Source of the DNA: Seohaeicola saemankumensis
Lineage (GTDB): Bacteria > Pseudomonadota > Alphaproteobacteria > Rhodobacterales > Rhodobacteraceae
DNA length: 64,000 bases
Direction: 5' to 3'
NCBI RefSeq assembly: GCF_020171285.1
Contig: NZ_JAIUZI010000004.1
Span: 320,832 to 384,831, forward strand
Shown: in pieces, positions 62,533 to 64,000 of the stretch
Layout of the letters: every line of letters begins with the position of its first letter
Numbering within the stretch: position 1 is the stretch's first letter
Position numbers and translations under genes: made by a program
The notes under the pieces: model-generated
What the model saw: the letters and a program-made list of their open reading frames with translations, nothing else
Told to the model about the DNA's origin: nothing
Databases searched by the model: none

Positions 62533-63303
62533 CTATGTCGCGGGAAGCCCGGCCAGCGCCCGGCCCTCGTCGGTTTTCAGCGAGAAGTCGGTGCCCAGAA
62601 ATGCGTTGCCCCCGGGTCCGCAGAGAAAGCCGATCGCCTGCGCCACCCATTCCGGGGGGATATGCACCGAGGGGTCCAGCTGGCTGACCGGGTTGATGCC
62701 GGAGGCGCGAATCGCCTCTTGCATGTCGGTGGCGACGGTGCCCGGGCTGAGGCCGATCACCCGGATGCCGGCCGCCCGCGTTTCGCGGTCGGCGCAGCGG
62801 GTCAGCGACAGAACCGCGGCCTTGGTGCTGCAATAGTGGCTCCAGCCTTCGAGCGCGCTGGTCGCAGCGCCGGAACTGATGTTGATGACGGTGCCACTGC
62901 CCTGTTCCAGCATGACCGGCAGCGTGGCGCGCAACCCGTGGTAGGTGCCCTTGTAGTTGACGTCGGCCACCTGGCCCCATGCGGCGGGGTCGCTGTCGGC
63001 AATCCGCGCGATCGGGTCGATCAGCCCGGCGTTGTTGATCAGGATGTCGAGGCTGCCGAAATGTTCCACGGTTCGGGAAACGGCAGCCGCGACGGCGTCA
63101 TAATCAGAGACATCGCAGGGCAGGGCAATGGCCTGCCCGCCATTGGCGGTGATCTGTTCGGCCAACGCCTGGATGGGATCGGCGCTGCGGGCGGCAAGGG
63201 CGACTTTTGCGCCGTGACCTGCGAGATACCGGGCGGTTGCCGCGCCGATGCCGCGGCTGGCCCCGGTGACGAAGGCGGTTTTACCGTGCAGTGCGAGGGT
63301 CAT
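62533..63303 (-). CDS. Short-chain dehydrogenase/reductase
   Basis: The 256-residue SDR has the cofactor motif TGASRGIGAA near residues 14-23, NNAG (LINNAGLID), the catalytic Ser in INISSGAATS and the HYCSTKAAV site in which Tyr and Lys are YCSTK. I use the ATG at 63303, which overlaps the YceI-like stop (ATGA); the reading to 63375 is that gene in another frame. NAD or NADP preference is not clear. Confidence 0.92.
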   Translation of the reverse strand: MTLALHGKTAFVTGASRGIGAATARYLAGHGAKVALAARSADPIQALAEQITANGGQAIALPCDVSDYDAVAAAVSRTVEHFGSLDILINNAGLIDPIARIADSDPAAWGQVADVNYKGTYHGLRATLPVMLEQGSGTVINISSGAATSALEGWSHYCSTKAAVLSLTRCADRETRAAGIRVIGLSPGTVATDMQEAIRASGINPVSQLDPSVHIPPEWVAQAIGFLCGPGGNAFLGTDFSLKTDEGRALAGLPAT

Positions 63304-63962
63304 TCGTTGGGCCCCTTGAAACCCGCAACGCGGCCCCAGTGGCAGGGCACGTTGGTCTCGGGTGCCTCGGCGCACTGTACGAGGTCGAAGTGGATGTCCA
63401 GATCGATGCTCAACCCGGTGGGCGACCCGAGGAAGGCAATGAAATCCATGCCGTGATCCAGCCGCAGCACTTCGCCGGACACCTCGAAGCCGACGGCGCG
63501 CAATTCGTCGTAGTTCGGCAGGAAGGCGGGGAAGGTCCGGTCGCGGACCATCTCGAAATCCAGCTCCAGCGGAGCGGTGACGCCGAGCATGGTCAGATCG
63601 CCGTGCAGCTTGCCCGTGGTCGGGGTCAGCATTTCGACCTGGGTGCTGGCAAAGGTGATCCGGGGGAAGGCGTCGGCGTTCAGATAGTCGGGGTTGCGCA
63701 GGTGGTTGTCGCGGCCGATGTGATTGCTGTCGACCGACCGGGCGTCGACGCTAAAGGTGATTTGCGAGTTTTCGGGCATCTCCTCGTCGATCAGGAAGGT
63801 GCCGTCGAAGCTGCGGAACTGGCCGACGGTGCGGGACAGGCCCATGTGGTCGATCTCCCAGCCGAGGTAGGCATGGCCGAGGTCGAGCGTCCATTCCTGC
63901 GGGGCGGCGGCGGCGGTGTGGGCGGCTGAGGCCAGCAAAAGGGCGGCGAGTGTCGTTTTCAT
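63300..63962 (-). CDS. YceI-family periplasmic protein
   Basis: The 220-residue product has a signal peptide (LAALLLASAAHTAAAA) and a YceI lipocalin-like barrel (EWTLDLGHAYLGWEIDHMG, ITFSVDARSVDSNHIGRDNHLRNPDYLNAD-type strand order). Such proteins bind isoprenoid-like lipids in the periplasm. AAAGGAG precedes the ATG. It is cotranscribed with the SDR downstream. Confidence 0.92.
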   Translation of the reverse strand: MKTTLAALLLASAAHTAAAAPQEWTLDLGHAYLGWEIDHMGLSRTVGQFRSFDGTFLIDEEMPENSQITFSVDARSVDSNHIGRDNHLRNPDYLNADAFPRITFASTQVEMLTPTTGKLHGDLTMLGVTAPLELDFEMVRDRTFPAFLPNYDELRAVGFEVSGEVLRLDHGMDFIAFLGSPTGLSIDLDIHFDLVQCAEAPETNVPCHWGRVAGFKGPNE

Positions 63963-64000
63963 CTCTGGATCTCCTTTGATCTGTGCCTCTGGTTTTATTG

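Overview
The window is a 64-kb piece of a GC-rich alphaproteobacterial chromosome, most likely a Rhodobacterales (Roseobacter-group) organism. This rests on gene content and order (a paa phenylacetate cluster, divergent ure/urt loci, a tripartite tricarboxylate transporter, many paralogous beta-oxidation genes), the consistent high-GC codon use, and dense ATGA-coupled operons. I saw no rRNA or tRNA gene, no insertion sequence, no phage gene and no CRISPR array.

Layout. 1-2447: 3' end of a paaG-like gene, paaI, paaK and a TetR regulator. 2448-5335: a low-GC islet with an orphan exported protein, a Tat-exported intradiol-dioxygenase-like protein paired with a bis-heme ferric-reductase-like membrane protein, and a rhodanese-HigA fusion. 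5493-11278 (minus strand): paaJ-A-B-C-D-E plus an extra PaaA/PaaC-like protein, with a promoter and a TetR-type palindrome in front of paaJ. 11411-20722: a compact operon of four exported proteins (caspase-like, trypsin-like, rhodanese-like, TPR-CHAT), divergent from an exported alpha/beta hydrolase; this is the most unusual locus. 20747-22251: a small membrane protein, a carboxymuconolactone-decarboxylase-like protein and a P-loop kinase. 22570-27041: glucosylglycerate synthesis (gpgP, gpgS), an unknown exported protein and a GH13 glucosylglycerate/sucrose phosphorylase. 27038-33592 (minus): the urease operon ureD-A-(55 aa)-B-(AhpD-like)-(GNAT)-C-(DUF1127)-E-F-G, whose last gene overlaps the phosphorylase. 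33988-40800: urtABCDE urea ABC transporter and a GntR/FCD regulator. 40947-45985: glutamine amidotransferase, cytochrome P450, glutamine-synthetase-like ligase and two methyltransferases. 46225-61579: omega-aminotransferase, IclR regulator, tctCBA, aldehyde dehydrogenase, UPF0261 protein and a Pim-like beta-oxidation set. 61636-63962 (minus): rpe, an SDR and a YceI-like protein.

How the genes work together. PaaK activates phenylacetate to its CoA ester, PaaABCDE epoxidise it, PaaG/PaaJ act on later intermediates, PaaI rescues trapped CoA, and the TetR protein probably represses the set. Urea is imported by UrtABCDE and hydrolysed by UreABC after nickel insertion by UreDEFG. The glucosylglycerate phosphorylase is translationally coupled to ureG, which suggests that recovery of this solute is tied to nitrogen supply. 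The 46-61.6 kb locus reads as an IclR-controlled route in which an acid is imported by TctABC, a semialdehyde is produced by transamination and oxidised by the aldehyde dehydrogenase, and a (di)carboxylic acyl-CoA is degraded by the Pim-like enzymes; the substrate is an inference and no CoA ligase is present in the window.

Non-coding features include a dispersed intergenic element (CATCTCTTnnnAAATACTC, five copies, three with a G/C hairpin), a twin-hairpin element present twice between convergent genes, a triple-hairpin array, post-substrate-binding-protein hairpins after urtA and tctC, and candidate operators in front of paaJ, tctC and the beta-oxidation operon.
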